A stretch of DNA of 64,000 bases. Origin: Luteimonas mephitis DSM 12574 (GTDB lineage: Bacteria; Pseudomonadota; Gammaproteobacteria; Xanthomonadales; Xanthomonadaceae). How positions within the stretch are numbered: position 1 is the first letter of the stretch; each line of letters begins with the position of its first letter. The notes beneath the pieces are model-generated. The model made no database searches. It was not told the DNA's origin and was given only the letters and a program-made list of their open reading frames with translations. Location of the stretch: assembly GCF_000422305.1 (NCBI RefSeq), contig NZ_AULN01000013.1, forward strand, positions 186,001-250,000. Direction: 5' to 3'. The position numbers and the translations under genes are program-made. Shown here one piece after another: positions 12,092 through 22,008 of this stretch.

Positions 12092-12466
12092 TCAGAGCCG
12101 GCGCTGGGCGCGGTCGTCGCGTGCGCGCCGCCGCCACGGCAGCGGGATCGCGAACAGCATCAGCGCCAGCCACGCCAGTCGGCTGGACCAGCTTTCGCGG
12201 TCGGGCGCCTGCAGGGCGCGGGCTTCGTCGCTGTCGGCGTCGAGCGCGTACTCGCCGGCGTCGATGGCCTGCAACACCCGGCGCGCGCGCTCGGCGTCGC
12301 AGTCGGCCACGCGCAGCTTCACCCCGCCAACCGCCAGCCGCCACTCCCAGTTCGCCATCGCCAGGTGCTCGTCGCCCAGGTGCGCGTCGATGCCTTCCGA
12401 CACCAGCCGTCCGCGCGCGAGGTGCGCCTCGATCGGATCGGTGTAGTGGGCGACGGTGGTGAACAT
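12092..12466 (-). CDS. DUF2007-type small protein with C-terminal membrane segment
   Basis: A 124-residue protein. The first 75 residues (MFTTVAHYTDPIEAHLARGR, then SEGIDAHLGDEHLAMANWEW) match the DUF2007 'putative signal transducing protein' pattern of a small ferredoxin-like fold. Near the C-terminus there is one hydrophobic helix (LAWLALMLFAIPLPW) followed by Arg-rich residues, so it is probably a tail-anchored inner-membrane protein. The upstream ATG at 12505 gives an implausible 13-residue extension, so the ATG at 12466 is chosen. Function unknown. Confidence 0.75.
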   Translation of the reverse strand: MFTTVAHYTDPIEAHLARGRLVSEGIDAHLGDEHLAMANWEWRLAVGGVKLRVADCDAERARRVLQAIDAGEYALDADSDEARALQAPDRESWSSRLAWLALMLFAIPLPWRRRARDDRAQRRL

Positions 12467-12556
12467 CGTGCAGCGATGATGCGCCGCCACCGCCAATCGC
12501 GCCATGCCGGTCGAGGCGCGGAGCCGTCGGACCGGCCGTGCAGTGCGAACGCGGGA

Positions 12557-13033
12557 TCAGGCCAGGTGCGGGCCGGCGACCCTGGCCTGCTGCGGCTGTT
12601 CGAGCGCCTGCGCCTGCTGCCGGGCCTGCCGCGCGTCGGTCTCCGCGACCCGCTGCGTGCTCTGCCGCAGCGACGTGGCCATCGCGCCGACGGTGTCGAC
12701 GCTCACGCGCAGGTGGGACGGATCGTCGAGCCTGCCCTGCACGCCGAAGGTGCGGCTGGCGTCCGGACTCATCAGCACGTGGTCCACGCGCGACCCGCCC
12801 GCGGCATGGACCTCGGCGGCCAGCGAACCGGCCAGCTGCCGGCTGCGCAGGTCCGGCTGCCCGCCAACCTGTGCATCGTGGGTGAATACGCCGCGCTCGG
12901 CGCCCCGGTACAGCGGGAAGGCGGCGTGGTGCGGGTCGTCGATGAGCAACGAGGCGTGACCATCGCCGCGGGCGGGTGCCGCATGTACCGGTGGTTCGGG
13001 GCTGTGGCGCAGCGTGCGCAGGCGCTCCAGCAC
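12557..13033 (-). pseudogene. XVIPCD-like C-terminal fragment of a type IV secretion effector
   Basis: 158 codons resembling the XVIPCD domain, the conserved C-terminal secretion signal of Xanthomonadales T4SS antibacterial effectors. The order of blocks fits: a DDPHH..FPLYRGA helix start, GGQPDLRSRQLAGSLA, VDHVLMSPDASRTFGVQG, then a Gln/Ala-rich helical tail (RQARQQAQALEQPQQA). An in-frame TGA lies two codons upstream of the GTG at 13033, and no enzymatic toxin domain precedes it in any frame. It is therefore probably a decayed effector that lost its N-terminal part. The alternative is a free-standing XVIPCD protein. The assignment is pattern recognition, not a search. Confidence 0.6.
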
Positions 13034-13153
13034 TTCGTGTCATCTGCCGGGTGCGGGCATCCAGGCTGGGCTGCACGACGTCTTCCATGGCGTGCCGCGT
13101 CACCGCTTCGTGCGCGACGTCGTGCCGACGTCAACTATGCGTTGCATGGGAAC

Positions 13154-13474
13154 ATGGCCGATCCGGTGATGGCGTGGTACGCCCGCCTCGGTGACTTCGA
13201 GGAGGCGTACTGGCTGTTGCAACACGGGGGTGATCCGACCGTGAAGACCACTCCGCCACCGGAATACACCGGCAGCGAGAACCTTGAAGGCTGGCCGATC
13301 CTGGAAGCGATCCATTACCTGCCGGTCCAGCCCAGGGGCGAGGAGTGGCAGCGCAAGTGCCAGGTCTGGCTGCGCGAGCATGGTATCGCGCGCCCGCCCA
13401 TGCCGGAGTTCCTGCGCAAGGATCGCGCAACCTTCGGGCTGCCGACCGACGAGAAGGACATCCCGCTGCCATAG
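13154..13474 (+). pseudogene. C-terminal part of an ankyrin-repeat-like protein
   Basis: 106 codons from the first in-frame ATG. The sequence begins MADPVMAWYARLGDFEEAYW and contains LLQHGGDPTV, typical of an ankyrin helix-turn-helix, then a non-repeat C-terminus. Protein-like sequence with an ankyrin flavour (ADVNYALHGN) continues upstream of the ATG, so the N-terminus is probably deleted. It points away from the XVIPCD fragment about 100 bases to its left. Ankyrin proteins often neighbour XVIPCD effectors as candidate immunity proteins, so this may be the immunity remnant. A short intact gene cannot be excluded. Confidence 0.5.
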
Positions 13475-13578
13475 CTGGTTCGGCTGCTTTCGGAGTGTCG
13501 GTAACTTCCCGCCGCTGTCCGTTCGCATGGATGGCGCGGATGCGCCGCGCCCGTGCCGGCTGGAGTAGGCTTCGCACC

Positions 13579-14865
13579 ATGAACAACGCCCTCGCCACGA
13601 TCGTCGCATGCGCGTTGCTGGCCGGTTGCCAGCAGGTGCCGCGGCCTGAAACCACCACCGACGCCGCCGGCAACACCCTGACCCAGTGGCCGGTTCCTGC
13701 CGCTGCCGGGTCCGCGCAGCCGGACCTGTCGCTGGCACCCGACGGCCGGCTGCTGCTGAGCTGGATCAAGCCGTACGACAAGAGCCGGCACGCGCTGCAG
13801 TACACCACTTTCGATCGCCAGGGGCCGTGGCAGTGGACGCCGAAGACGATCGCGGTGGGCGCGTCGATGGTGGTCAACTGGGCCGATACGCCGCATGTGG
13901 CCGCCACCGCCGACGGCACGATCTGGGCGCACTGGCTGCAGAAGACGCGTGGCGAAGATGGCGGTGCGGCGTATGACGTCATCGTCACGCATTCGGTCGA
14001 CGACGGCCTGACCTGGAGCGCGCCGGTGCGTGCGCACGACGACGGCAAGGCGGTCGAGCATGGCTTTGTCTCGTTCTGGCCCGCGGCCCGCGACCGGCTC
14101 GGGATGGCGTGGCTGGACGGACGCAATACCGGCGGCGCGCACGCGGCGCATGCCGCGCACGATGGTGGCAACGGCACGGCCGAAGGCGCGGGCATGATGT
14201 CGCTGCGCGCGGCGACCATCGACACCGCGTCGCGGATCGCCGATGCCGTGGAAGTCGATCCGTCGGTCTGCGACTGCTGCGGCACCGACGTGGCCGTGAC
14301 CGCGCGCGGGCCGCTGCTGGTCTATCGCGACCGCACCGACAACGAGATCCGCGACATCCATGCCACGCGGCTGGAAGGCGACGCCTGGCGCGCGTCGCGT
14401 GTCGTGCATGCCGATGGCTGGAAGATCGCGGCCTGCCCGGTGAACGGCCCCGCGGTGGCCGCCGCCGGCGACAACGCAGTCGTGGCCTGGTACAGCGCCG
14501 CCGGCGATATGCCAAAGGTGCAGCTGGCTTACAGCGTCGACGCGGGTGACACGTTCGCCGCGCCGGTGCAGGTGGATGCGGGCGAAGCGGTGCAGGGCCG
14601 CGTGGACGTGGCGCTGGACGCGAAGCAGGCCTGGGTGGCGTGGCTGCGCGAAGACGCCGCTGGACAGTCGCTGTGGCTGGCCCGCTACGCGCCGGATCTG
14701 TCGCGCGAACTATCGCGCACGCAGGTCGCGAAATTGCAGGGGCGCGGGCGCGCCACCGGCTTCCCGAAGCTGGCCGTGCGCGACGGCGAGGCGTTCCTGG
14801 TCTGGACCGATGTGGCGGCCGGCGTGCCGCAGCTGCACGGGATGCGGATCGCACCGCCGCGCTGA
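13579..14865 (+). CDS. sialidase-fold (Asp-box) lipoprotein
   Basis: A 428-residue predicted lipoprotein: the signal peptide MNNALATIVACALLAGC has a LLAGC lipobox. The mature part has Asp-box motifs typical of six-bladed sialidase/BNR propellers (HSVDDGLTWSAPV near residue 140, YSVDAGDTFAAPV near 320). A Cys-rich insert DPSVCDCCGTDV and WLDGRNTGG are also seen. I do not see the full arginine triad of true sialidases, so hydrolase activity is uncertain. It may be a substrate-binding or structural propeller in the outer membrane. The start is the ATG opening the lipoprotein signal. Confidence 0.75.
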   Translation: MNNALATIVACALLAGCQQVPRPETTTDAAGNTLTQWPVPAAAGSAQPDLSLAPDGRLLLSWIKPYDKSRHALQYTTFDRQGPWQWTPKTIAVGASMVVNWADTPHVAATADGTIWAHWLQKTRGEDGGAAYDVIVTHSVDDGLTWSAPVRAHDDGKAVEHGFVSFWPAARDRLGMAWLDGRNTGGAHAAHAAHDGGNGTAEGAGMMSLRAATIDTASRIADAVEVDPSVCDCCGTDVAVTARGPLLVYRDRTDNEIRDIHATRLEGDAWRASRVVHADGWKIAACPVNGPAVAAAGDNAVVAWYSAAGDMPKVQLAYSVDAGDTFAAPVQVDAGEAVQGRVDVALDAKQAWVAWLREDAAGQSLWLARYAPDLSRELSRTQVAKLQGRGRATGFPKLAVRDGEAFLVWTDVAAGVPQLHGMRIAPPR

Positions 14866-14878
14866 GCGTGCGGTGGCG

Positions 14879-15586
14879 TCAGCGCAGCAGTTCGAACACC
14901 ACGTTGACCGACTCGATGTATTCGACTTCGGGCTGCACGTAGCGGCCCGGGTCGATCCGCGAGCCGGTCACCTCGATGCGGTCGAGGGTGGTGGCGCCGT
15001 ACTGGTTCTCGTAACGCGAATTGATGCTGCCGATGCTGTACACCGGGCCCAGCCGCGCGCCGAACGCCGTGGCCATCTCGCCTGCCTGGGCGCGCGCATC
15101 GGCGACCGCCTTCTTCCGGGCCTCTTCGCGCAGCGCGCCCTTGCGGCTGGATTCGAACGCGACGCTGCCAATGCCATGCGCGCCCGAGGCAAGCCCGTTG
15201 TCGAGGAACTCGTTGAGTCGATCGATGTCCTCCAGCAGCACGGTGACGCTGCGCGAGGCGACGAAGCCGTTGCTGGTGCGCTTGCCTTCGTCGTCGTAAT
15301 CGACGTCTTCGGAGGCATCGAGGCTGGACGCGGCGATGTCGTCGTCGGCGACGCCGTAGGCGTGGAGGCCATCGAGCAGCCGGTTGACCGCGGCATCGAC
15401 GGCCTGCTTGGCCGGCAACGGCCGTGGCGCGCGCTGCTCGAAGTCGAACTGTACGCGGGCGCTGTCCGGCTTCACGGAGACCTTGCCCTGGCCGGACGCG
15501 ACGACGTGCGGGGCGTCCGGAAGCGGGGTGCCGGCGAAGGCGGTGGTGCAGCCCAGCAGCACGAGGGAAGCGAACAGGGTGCGCAT
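14879..15586 (-). CDS. SIMPL-domain (DUF541) exported protein
   Basis: A 235-residue protein with a signal peptide (MRTLFASLVLLGCTTAFAG) and one SIMPL/DUF541 domain (VVASGQGKVSVKPDSARVQF at its start, EEARKKAVADARAQAGEMA in the conserved helix). This family (YggE, BP26) consists of periplasmic or outer-membrane oligomeric proteins linked to oxidative stress in E. coli. The LLGC sequence resembles a lipobox, but the context fits an ordinary signal peptidase I site at AFAG equally well. It converges with the sialidase-fold gene, 13 bases away. Confidence 0.88.
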   Translation of the reverse strand: MRTLFASLVLLGCTTAFAGTPLPDAPHVVASGQGKVSVKPDSARVQFDFEQRAPRPLPAKQAVDAAVNRLLDGLHAYGVADDDIAASSLDASEDVDYDDEGKRTSNGFVASRSVTVLLEDIDRLNEFLDNGLASGAHGIGSVAFESSRKGALREEARKKAVADARAQAGEMATAFGARLGPVYSIGSINSRYENQYGATTLDRIEVTGSRIDPGRYVQPEVEYIESVNVVFELLR

Positions 15587-15782
15587 GGAAGGACTCCGGG
15601 AATGGATTCGTCGCGGCGGCCGGATGGCTCCCAAGGGTTGCATGCATTGCCCGGCCATGTCACCTCAAGTGCGGCAGGGGAAGTGCCGGCCGGAAGGCGA
15701 AGATCCGTCGCTGCGCCCGGGATGTCGGTCGACCCGCGCGCCTGCGAATGCGCGCGGGCATCCGCAGCGCCCGGTCCGGCGG

Positions 15783-18700
15783 CTACTTCTCCTTGCGCCA
15801 GTTCACCGAGCCGCGGTTCTCCACGGAGCTGGATTCGACTTCGATGTCGAAGCCCTTGCGCAGCAGGTACTTGAGCGTGAGCACCTGGCCGGTGCCCAGC
15901 AGCGAGACGCCAAAGCCGACGTACAGCCGCGGCGAAAGCTGCTTGCCGACGCCCAGCACGCTGCCGCCGAGCGCGCGCGACTCCATCACCCCGGCGTCGT
16001 CGAGGCCGATCTTGCTGCCGATCTGCCCGGCCAGCAGGCTGCCGCCGGCATTGAGCGCGGTGGTGGCGGCGTTGAGCTGGTTGCTCTCGTCGCTCGACAG
16101 GTTGGCGGTGGAGCGGCCGAGCGCGAGGTAGGACAGCGCCTCGGAATCGTTGGTGGCCGGATCCGTCCACACCCTCGCCTGCGGTGAAGACGCGCGGCCG
16201 GTGACGTCGATGCCGGCGGTGATGTCCTGTGCTTCGATCCGGCGCTCGGCGCGGATGTCGAGGATCGGATCCGAGACGGGGCTGTTCGACCACACCAGGT
16301 GGCCGCGGGTGATCTGCAGCTTCTGCCCGTAGGCCGCGTACTTGCCGCCGACCTCGAGGTTGCCGGTCGCGGTCATCTCGCGCCCCGGCACCGCGCGCAC
16401 GCGCATCTCGCCGCCGAGCGTGCCGTCGAGGCCGAAGCCCTTGAGCTTCACGTCCTCGCCCATGGCCAGGGCCAGGTCGAGGTCGAGCGGCGAGGCGCCG
16501 GTGCGTTCGGGGTCGACCGGATCGAGGACCACGACGTCGGACGAGGTGGACACGCCTTCGTCGAGGCGCTCCAGGTCGATCAGTGCGCTGGGCACGGTCA
16601 CCTTGCCCGAGACGCTGAGCGGCTGGCGCGCGGCATAGCGCACGGTGATGTCGGGGCTGGCGATGGCGCGCAGGTCGCGGGTGTTGGACAGCAGCACCTC
16701 GTCGCCGTGCACGCGCAGCACCAGCGGCATGTCGTCGCCGCGCCAGCCCAGGCTGCCGTCCAGGCGCAGGATGCCGGCCCCGGTGACGCTGTCCGGCGGC
16801 GCGGAACGCACGCTGCCGGTGATGCGCGCGGTGCCGTCGGCCAGTGCGTCCAGGCGCACGTCGCCGCTGTCCAGCGCGATGCCCAGCGCCGGCAGTTCGG
16901 TGCTGAAGCCGGTGAGCCGGGCCTGCCCGCCCAGCGCCGGTTCGGCGCGCGTGCCGGCGAGGGTGACATGGCCGCTGAGCCTGCCGGCGGGCTCGACGAT
17001 GTCCTGCGAGAACAGTTCCAGCCAGGTCAGCTCGTCGGTATCGACGTCGACTTCGCCGGAGAGCGGCGAGTTTGCGTCCCAGCCGGTGGCGACGCGCGCA
17101 TTGATGCGGCCGTCGTCGTTGAGCGCGCTGGAGAGCATGGCGTTGATCCGCTGCGGGTTGAAGTCGGCGTCGAGGTTGAGGTTGCGGTAGCGGATGACGT
17201 CGTGGCGCGCGCGCTGGCTCATGCGCAGGCCGCCCTCGGTGGAGGACACGTTCACCCGGCCCTGCCAGGCGTTGCCGGCCGGGCGAAGCTGGCCGTCGAG
17301 CGCGATTTCGCCGCGCAGCACCCATGGCCGGCCTTCCTCGCGTTCGGGCAGGTAGGGCGTGGCCAGCGACAGCGGCAGCCCGTGGCCTTCGACGGCAAGA
17401 CCGCGGCGCGGCCAGTCGGCGCTGGCGCACAGCGTGCCGCCGTCGCTGGCGGCGAAGCAGCTTTGCGACAGCGTCCAGTTGCGCCCTTGCTGCGCATAGC
17501 GCGCCGGCGACTGCAGGCGCCAGCTCGCGCCCTTTGCCGGCGCGAGCTGCAGCGAGGCCAGCATGCCCTGCCAGTTGGCGCCGGTCTTCCGTGCGCTGCC
17601 GGCCAGGTCCAGCGCGCCGATCGCGCCGCGTGCGCTGGCGTCGAGCTGCAGGTTCTCGACCGCGCCGGTCGCATCGATGCGCACGGCGTCGAGCGCGACG
17701 CCGGCATGGACGCCCTGCGCCGACAGCGCCAGCGCGCCGCTGCCGCGATGCCAGGGCAGGCGGCCCTTCGCGAGCAGCGACGCGGCGCCGTAGTCGCCGT
17801 ACTTCAGGCCGGCGCCGGCGAGGTCGGCTTCAACATCGGGCGCGTTGCGCGGGCCGGCGAGGCGCAGGGTGCCGCGCAGCGTGCCGGCGGCATCGGGCAG
17901 CAGGTCGTCCAGGTGCAGCGGCGACAGCCGCGCGTCGATCGCGATCGCGTTGGCCACCCGGCCCTCGGCGTCGATGCGGCTGTTGCCCGCGCTCAGCGCG
18001 ATTTCGCCCGAATAGACCGGCTGCACCGTGGAGCTGGCCAGCGCCTTGAACTCGGCGCGGGCGCGCCCCTTGAGCGCGCGGCCGCGCAGCTGGCCGCCGA
18101 TGCGCGGGATGTCGACGGTGGCATCCACGCCGCCGTCCTCGCGCGCGCTGCCCTTGCTGGCGATGTCGGCATCGACCGCGCCGGTCCAGCCGTCGACGAA
18201 GAAGCCCGGATCGAAACCGTCGAGCGTCGCCCGTGCGTCCCAGTGCAGCCGCGGCGCGGTGCCGGCCTGGCCTTCGACGTCGATGCGGCCGCGGTCGAGC
18301 GCGAGATTCACGGTCCCGGAATACGTTTCGCCGCGCGCCGTGACGTCGGCCTTGCCGTCGAGCGCACGGCCGCGCAGGGTTCCGGTGAGCGAGGGCACCG
18401 ACAGCGTGGCGTCGAAGCCGCCGGCATCGAGCGCGCGGCCCTGCGTAGCGATCTTGCCGTCGATGTCGCCATCCCAGCCGGCGGCGAAGTAGCCCGGATC
18501 GAAGCCGTCGAGGGTGGCGTCGAGCTTCCAGCTGGTCGCGGGGTTCCACGCGATCTCGCCGCGCGCGTCGAACGTCCCCGTCGGCGTTGTCGCACGCAGC
18601 GTCTTGAGCGTCATGCCGCCGTCGTGGCCGCGGCCATCGAGCGTCACCGCCGCGCGGTCGCCGTTGCGCGCGACGTCGGCCTTGCCCACCGCCGCCCACG

Positions 18701-20051
18701 CGGCGGTGGTGCCGGCCAGGCCGAGGTCGGCGTCGACCGCAATCAGCGGCGTGGCCCCGGTGCCGGCGACCGGATCGGCCGGCGCGCCGCCGAACCGCAG
18801 GCCGCGCGCGTTGACCGCGTAGCGGAACGTGGCCTGCGTGCCGTCGCTGAAATCGCCGCGCCCGCGCGCGGTGACGGTGCCATCGAAGATCTCCAGCTCC
18901 AGCGGTTCGAACGCCAGCACCTTGTTCTCCAGCATCAGCTTCGAGGGACGCACGGTGGCGCGCAGTTCGCCCTGTTCGAACCGGCCCTGCACGGTGGCGC
19001 TGCCGCCGATGCCGTCGGCGCGCAGCTGCAGCGACGTCGGCGTCGGGCTGGGCTCGCTGGCACCCGCGAGCAGCGCGGTGTCGAGCCGGTCGGCCTGCGC
19101 CCGCAGCTGCCAGACGGGCGTGTCCTTGCCGCGCAGCTGCAGCGTGGCGCGCACAGGGCCGGGCAGCGCGCCGCCGATGCCGACGTCCATGCGCTGCAGG
19201 TTGCCGCGCGCCACCAGGCCCACCCGCAATGGCGCGCGCTGGAGAGGCGACGCGCTGTTGCCCGTCACCGGGATCACCAAGGTGGCGGTGAGGTCGGTGC
19301 GGTAATCGTCGCGCGGCGCGTAGTCGCCATGCGCGGTGAAGCGGCCGCGGTCGCTGTCGACCACGACGTGTTCGAGGTGCAACTGCTGCTCGCGCGCGTC
19401 GAGGCCGCCGCGCACGCTGCGGATGTCGATCAGGTGTTCGCCTTCCTGCGAGATGCTCAAGCCGTCGATGCGGATCGCGTCGGCCTGCAGCCCCAGCGGC
19501 GGGGTGATGTCGGGCAGCACCTCGGGCCACGTCGGCAGTTCGAACGGCGAGTCGGTTTTCGGCAGGTCGAGCGTGGCGCCCTCGACGATCATCGTGTCCA
19601 GGCGCAGCAGCCTGCCGAGCAGTGGGCGGATGTCGGGGTCGATCACGATCCGGCGCGCGGTGAACGTCAGCGTGCCCGGCTTCGCGCATTGCCCATAGGG
19701 CACCGGCTCGCCGTCCTTTTGCGGGCAGGTCTTCTGCACGAAGCGCACGTCGTGCATCGTCAACGGTCCGCTGGCCGGTCCTTCGGCCCGGCTCCACGAC
19801 AGGCTGGTGCCCGCGGGCAGCCTCGCCTTGACCTGCGCGAGCAGGAAGTCACGCCCGCCCAGCGTGGACAGCAGCCACCACGCCACAACCAGCACCAGCA
19901 GCGCCAGGCCCACGGCGGTGAACGCGCTGCGCCGCGCGAGCACCCTGGCACGCGCACGGCGGCGGGCACGCAGCTCGGCGATGCGCGCTTCGCGCTGCTC
20001 GGGGGTGAGGTCGGGGTCGATGCGGCGGCGGTGGCGGAAGCCCGGGGCCAT
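15783..20051 (-). CDS. tamB: translocation and assembly module inner-membrane component TamB
   Basis: A 1422-residue AsmA-like bridge protein anchored in the inner membrane by one helix (AVGLALLVLVVAWWLLSTLGG, about residues 42-62). A long periplasmic beta-groove follows, with repeated Asp/Gly-rich strands (for example the duplicated ATLDGFDPGYF/ATLDGFDPGFF modules near 600 and 700). The C-terminal TamB (DUF490) domain includes YLALGRSTANLSS and a final beta-signal-like segment. With TamA it helps insert outer-membrane proteins; lipid transport is also reported for the family. The start is 2 bases after the tamA stop, so the pair is translationally coupled. The large reverse-strand frame over it is a shadow. 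Confidence 0.93.
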   Translation of the reverse strand: MAPGFRHRRRIDPDLTPEQREARIAELRARRRARARVLARRSAFTAVGLALLVLVVAWWLLSTLGGRDFLLAQVKARLPAGTSLSWSRAEGPASGPLTMHDVRFVQKTCPQKDGEPVPYGQCAKPGTLTFTARRIVIDPDIRPLLGRLLRLDTMIVEGATLDLPKTDSPFELPTWPEVLPDITPPLGLQADAIRIDGLSISQEGEHLIDIRSVRGGLDAREQQLHLEHVVVDSDRGRFTAHGDYAPRDDYRTDLTATLVIPVTGNSASPLQRAPLRVGLVARGNLQRMDVGIGGALPGPVRATLQLRGKDTPVWQLRAQADRLDTALLAGASEPSPTPTSLQLRADGIGGSATVQGRFEQGELRATVRPSKLMLENKVLAFEPLELEIFDGTVTARGRGDFSDGTQATFRYAVNARGLRFGGAPADPVAGTGATPLIAVDADLGLAGTTAAWAAVGKADVARNGDRAAVTLDGRGHDGGMTLKTLRATTPTGTFDARGEIAWNPATSWKLDATLDGFDPGYFAAGWDGDIDGKIATQGRALDAGGFDATLSVPSLTGTLRGRALDGKADVTARGETYSGTVNLALDRGRIDVEGQAGTAPRLHWDARATLDGFDPGFFVDGWTGAVDADIASKGSAREDGGVDATVDIPRIGGQLRGRALKGRARAEFKALASSTVQPVYSGEIALSAGNSRIDAEGRVANAIAIDARLSPLHLDDLLPDAAGTLRGTLRLAGPRNAPDVEADLAGAGLKYGDYGAASLLAKGRLPWHRGSGALALSAQGVHAGVALDAVRIDATGAVENLQLDASARGAIGALDLAGSARKTGANWQGMLASLQLAPAKGASWRLQSPARYAQQGRNWTLSQSCFAASDGGTLCASADWPRRGLAVEGHGLPLSLATPYLPEREEGRPWVLRGEIALDGQLRPAGNAWQGRVNVSSTEGGLRMSQRARHDVIRYRNLNLDADFNPQRINAMLSSALNDDGRINARVATGWDANSPLSGEVDVDTDELTWLELFSQDIVEPAGRLSGHVTLAGTRAEPALGGQARLTGFSTELPALGIALDSGDVRLDALADGTARITGSVRSAPPDSVTGAGILRLDGSLGWRGDDMPLVLRVHGDEVLLSNTRDLRAIASPDITVRYAARQPLSVSGKVTVPSALIDLERLDEGVSTSSDVVVLDPVDPERTGASPLDLDLALAMGEDVKLKGFGLDGTLGGEMRVRAVPGREMTATGNLEVGGKYAAYGQKLQITRGHLVWSNSPVSDPILDIRAERRIEAQDITAGIDVTGRASSPQARVWTDPATNDSEALSYLALGRSTANLSSDESNQLNAATTALNAGGSLLAGQIGSKIGLDDAGVMESRALGGSVLGVGKQLSPRLYVGFGVSLLGTGQVLTLKYLLRKGFDIEVESSSVENRGSVNWRKEK

Positions 20052-20053
20052 GC

Positions 20054-21850
20054 TCAGAACTCCGCCCCGATGCTCAGGCCGATCGTGAACGGCGAGTCGG
20101 GATGGTCGAGGCCGTGTGCGATGTCGAAGCGCAGCGGCCCCACCGGCGATTTCCAGCGCACGCCGACGCCGACGCCGGTGTGCCAGTCGACGTCGGTGCC
20201 GTCGAACGCGCTGCCGCCGTCGACGAAGGTAGCAAAGCCCCAGCTGTCGTTGAAGTAATGCTCGAACTCGCCGCTGGCGGTGACCACGTTCTTGGCGCCG
20301 GTCGAGAACTTGCCGAGGCGCGGGCCGACCTCGCGCCATTCGTAGCCGCGGATGCTGCGGTCTCCGCCGGCGTAGAAGCGCAGGCTCGGCGGCATCGCGG
20401 TCAGCGCGTCGGTGAAGGTGTGGCCGATCTCGCCGCGCACGATCAGCCGGTTGCGTTCGCCCAGTCCCTTGAACCAGCTCGCGCGCGCATGCACCTGGAA
20501 GAAGTTCGCGTCCGAGCCCGCCCCTTCGAGGCCGCCGCGCAGCATCACCGAGCCGCCGATCCCGCGGCGCGGAAACAGCTTGTCGTCGACGTCGATGTAC
20601 TCGGCCCGCAGCGCCGGAAACGCGAACGTCGCGAAGCGGTACTGGGTGGGTGTGTCCGGGTCGCCGTCGTCCTCGGCCACGTAGGCCCAGCGCTCACGCA
20701 GCACGTGCAGCGAGGCGACCAGGTTCAGGTTGCGGTTGTACTGGCCGCTGCGGCTGGCCACGAACTCGATCCGGCGCGAATCGATGTAATCGGTCTGTTC
20801 GTCGGCGAACTGCAGGCTGGCGGTGTACCAGCCGTCGAGCCAGGCGAACGCGGGGATCCGGTACTGCAGCGTGAGCGTCTTGCGCTTCTGCGCGTAATCC
20901 ACCTGCGCCAGCGCCTTGTGCCCGCGCTGGTTGACGTAGCGCCGCTCCAGGCCGAAGCGCACGCCGGCGCCGCTCTCTGTGCCGTAGCTCACGCCGGCGG
21001 TGTAGACGTCGCGCTTGGCCGGCGTCAGCGCCACCTGCACCGGCACCTGCCCGTCGACCGCATCCTCGGGGCGCGGCTGGATGTCGATGCGGCTGAAGTA
21101 GTCCAGCGCGATCAGCGACTGGCGCAGCCGGTCCAGGCGGCCCTGGTGGTAGTACTCGCCTGCCTTCCAGTACACCAGCTTGTCCAGCAGCCGGTTGCTG
21201 ACCACCGGTTTCGGCGACTGGGTGAAGGTGGTCACGCCCATGTCATAGCGCTCGCCGCTGGTCCACACCAGGTCGATGTCGGCCGCGTTCTGCGCGCGCG
21301 TCACCTCGACCCGGTGCGAGGCGAAGTCGGCGTCGAAGTAGCCGCGCTCGGCCAGGCGCCGGGTGATGCGGGTCTTGCTGGCCTCGTACAGCGCGTGGTT
21401 GAAGACCTCGCCGGTGTTGGGCCTGAACTTGCCCAGGTCCTGCTTCAGGTAGCGGTCGCGGCCGCCGGCGCCGAGGATCGCGATGTCGGCGTCGCGCACC
21501 CGCACCGGTTCACCGGGATCGATGGTGATCACCACGTCGGTAGCGCCGTTGCCGTTGCCATTGCCGCCATTGCTGCGGCTGCGTTCCACCGTGATCTGCG
21601 GCGAGTAGTAGCCGAACGGCTCCAGCGCCTCGCGCGCCTCGTCGTCGGCCTCGCGCACCAGGTAGCCCAGGCGCCTGCCGGCCACGTCCTTGCCGATCGC
21701 ATCGACCAGCGACAGGGAGGTCCGCACGTTCTCGGTCATGGCCTCGTCGAGACCATGGATTTCGACCGAACGCACGGTCGCCGCGTCGACGGCGCCGCAG
21801 GCGAACAGGAGCAGGGCTGCGGCGGCGATGCGGGGGAGGGCCGGGGGCAT
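20054..21850 (-). CDS. tamA: translocation and assembly module outer-membrane component TamA
   Basis: A 598-residue Omp85-family protein. A signal peptide (MPPALPRIAAAALLLFACGA) is followed by three POTRA domains (TVRSVEIHGLDEAM onwards, to about residue 250). A 16-strand outer-membrane barrel follows, with the conserved RGYEWREVGPRLG motif near residue 515 and the C-terminal phenylalanine (SIGAEF). The start is the ATG at the signal peptide; the longer frame to 21919 lacks coding character. It is the promoter-proximal gene of tamA-tamB. Confidence 0.93.
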   Translation of the reverse strand: MPPALPRIAAAALLLFACGAVDAATVRSVEIHGLDEAMTENVRTSLSLVDAIGKDVAGRRLGYLVREADDEAREALEPFGYYSPQITVERSRSNGGNGNGNGATDVVITIDPGEPVRVRDADIAILGAGGRDRYLKQDLGKFRPNTGEVFNHALYEASKTRITRRLAERGYFDADFASHRVEVTRAQNAADIDLVWTSGERYDMGVTTFTQSPKPVVSNRLLDKLVYWKAGEYYHQGRLDRLRQSLIALDYFSRIDIQPRPEDAVDGQVPVQVALTPAKRDVYTAGVSYGTESGAGVRFGLERRYVNQRGHKALAQVDYAQKRKTLTLQYRIPAFAWLDGWYTASLQFADEQTDYIDSRRIEFVASRSGQYNRNLNLVASLHVLRERWAYVAEDDGDPDTPTQYRFATFAFPALRAEYIDVDDKLFPRRGIGGSVMLRGGLEGAGSDANFFQVHARASWFKGLGERNRLIVRGEIGHTFTDALTAMPPSLRFYAGGDRSIRGYEWREVGPRLGKFSTGAKNVVTASGEFEHYFNDSWGFATFVDGGSAFDGTDVDWHTGVGVGVRWKSPVGPLRFDIAHGLDHPDSPFTIGLSIGAEF

Positions 21851-22008
21851 GCGGGGAGAATAACCGGCATGCGTCAAAAGGCGATTAACGGGTAGATCAC
21901 AAGACCAGGTGAATGTCATGTGCGAGCGGCTTCAGCCGCGAGCCGTTGTCCTGGCGCTTGCGGTGGCGAGGCGCTTGGGATGGCTTGGTGTTTGGAATGG
22001 CTTGGCAT

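Noticed and set aside
9500..13153. Most of a 1324-codon + strand open frame
   Set aside because: Antisense shadow of tex. Only its last part (from 13154) has protein-like sequence and is kept as an ankyrin-like fragment.
16299..20258. 1319-codon open frame on the + strand
   Set aside because: It lies antisense to tamB. In about 70% GC DNA the antisense frame of a long gene stays open; the product is Arg/His/Gln-biased with no domain.
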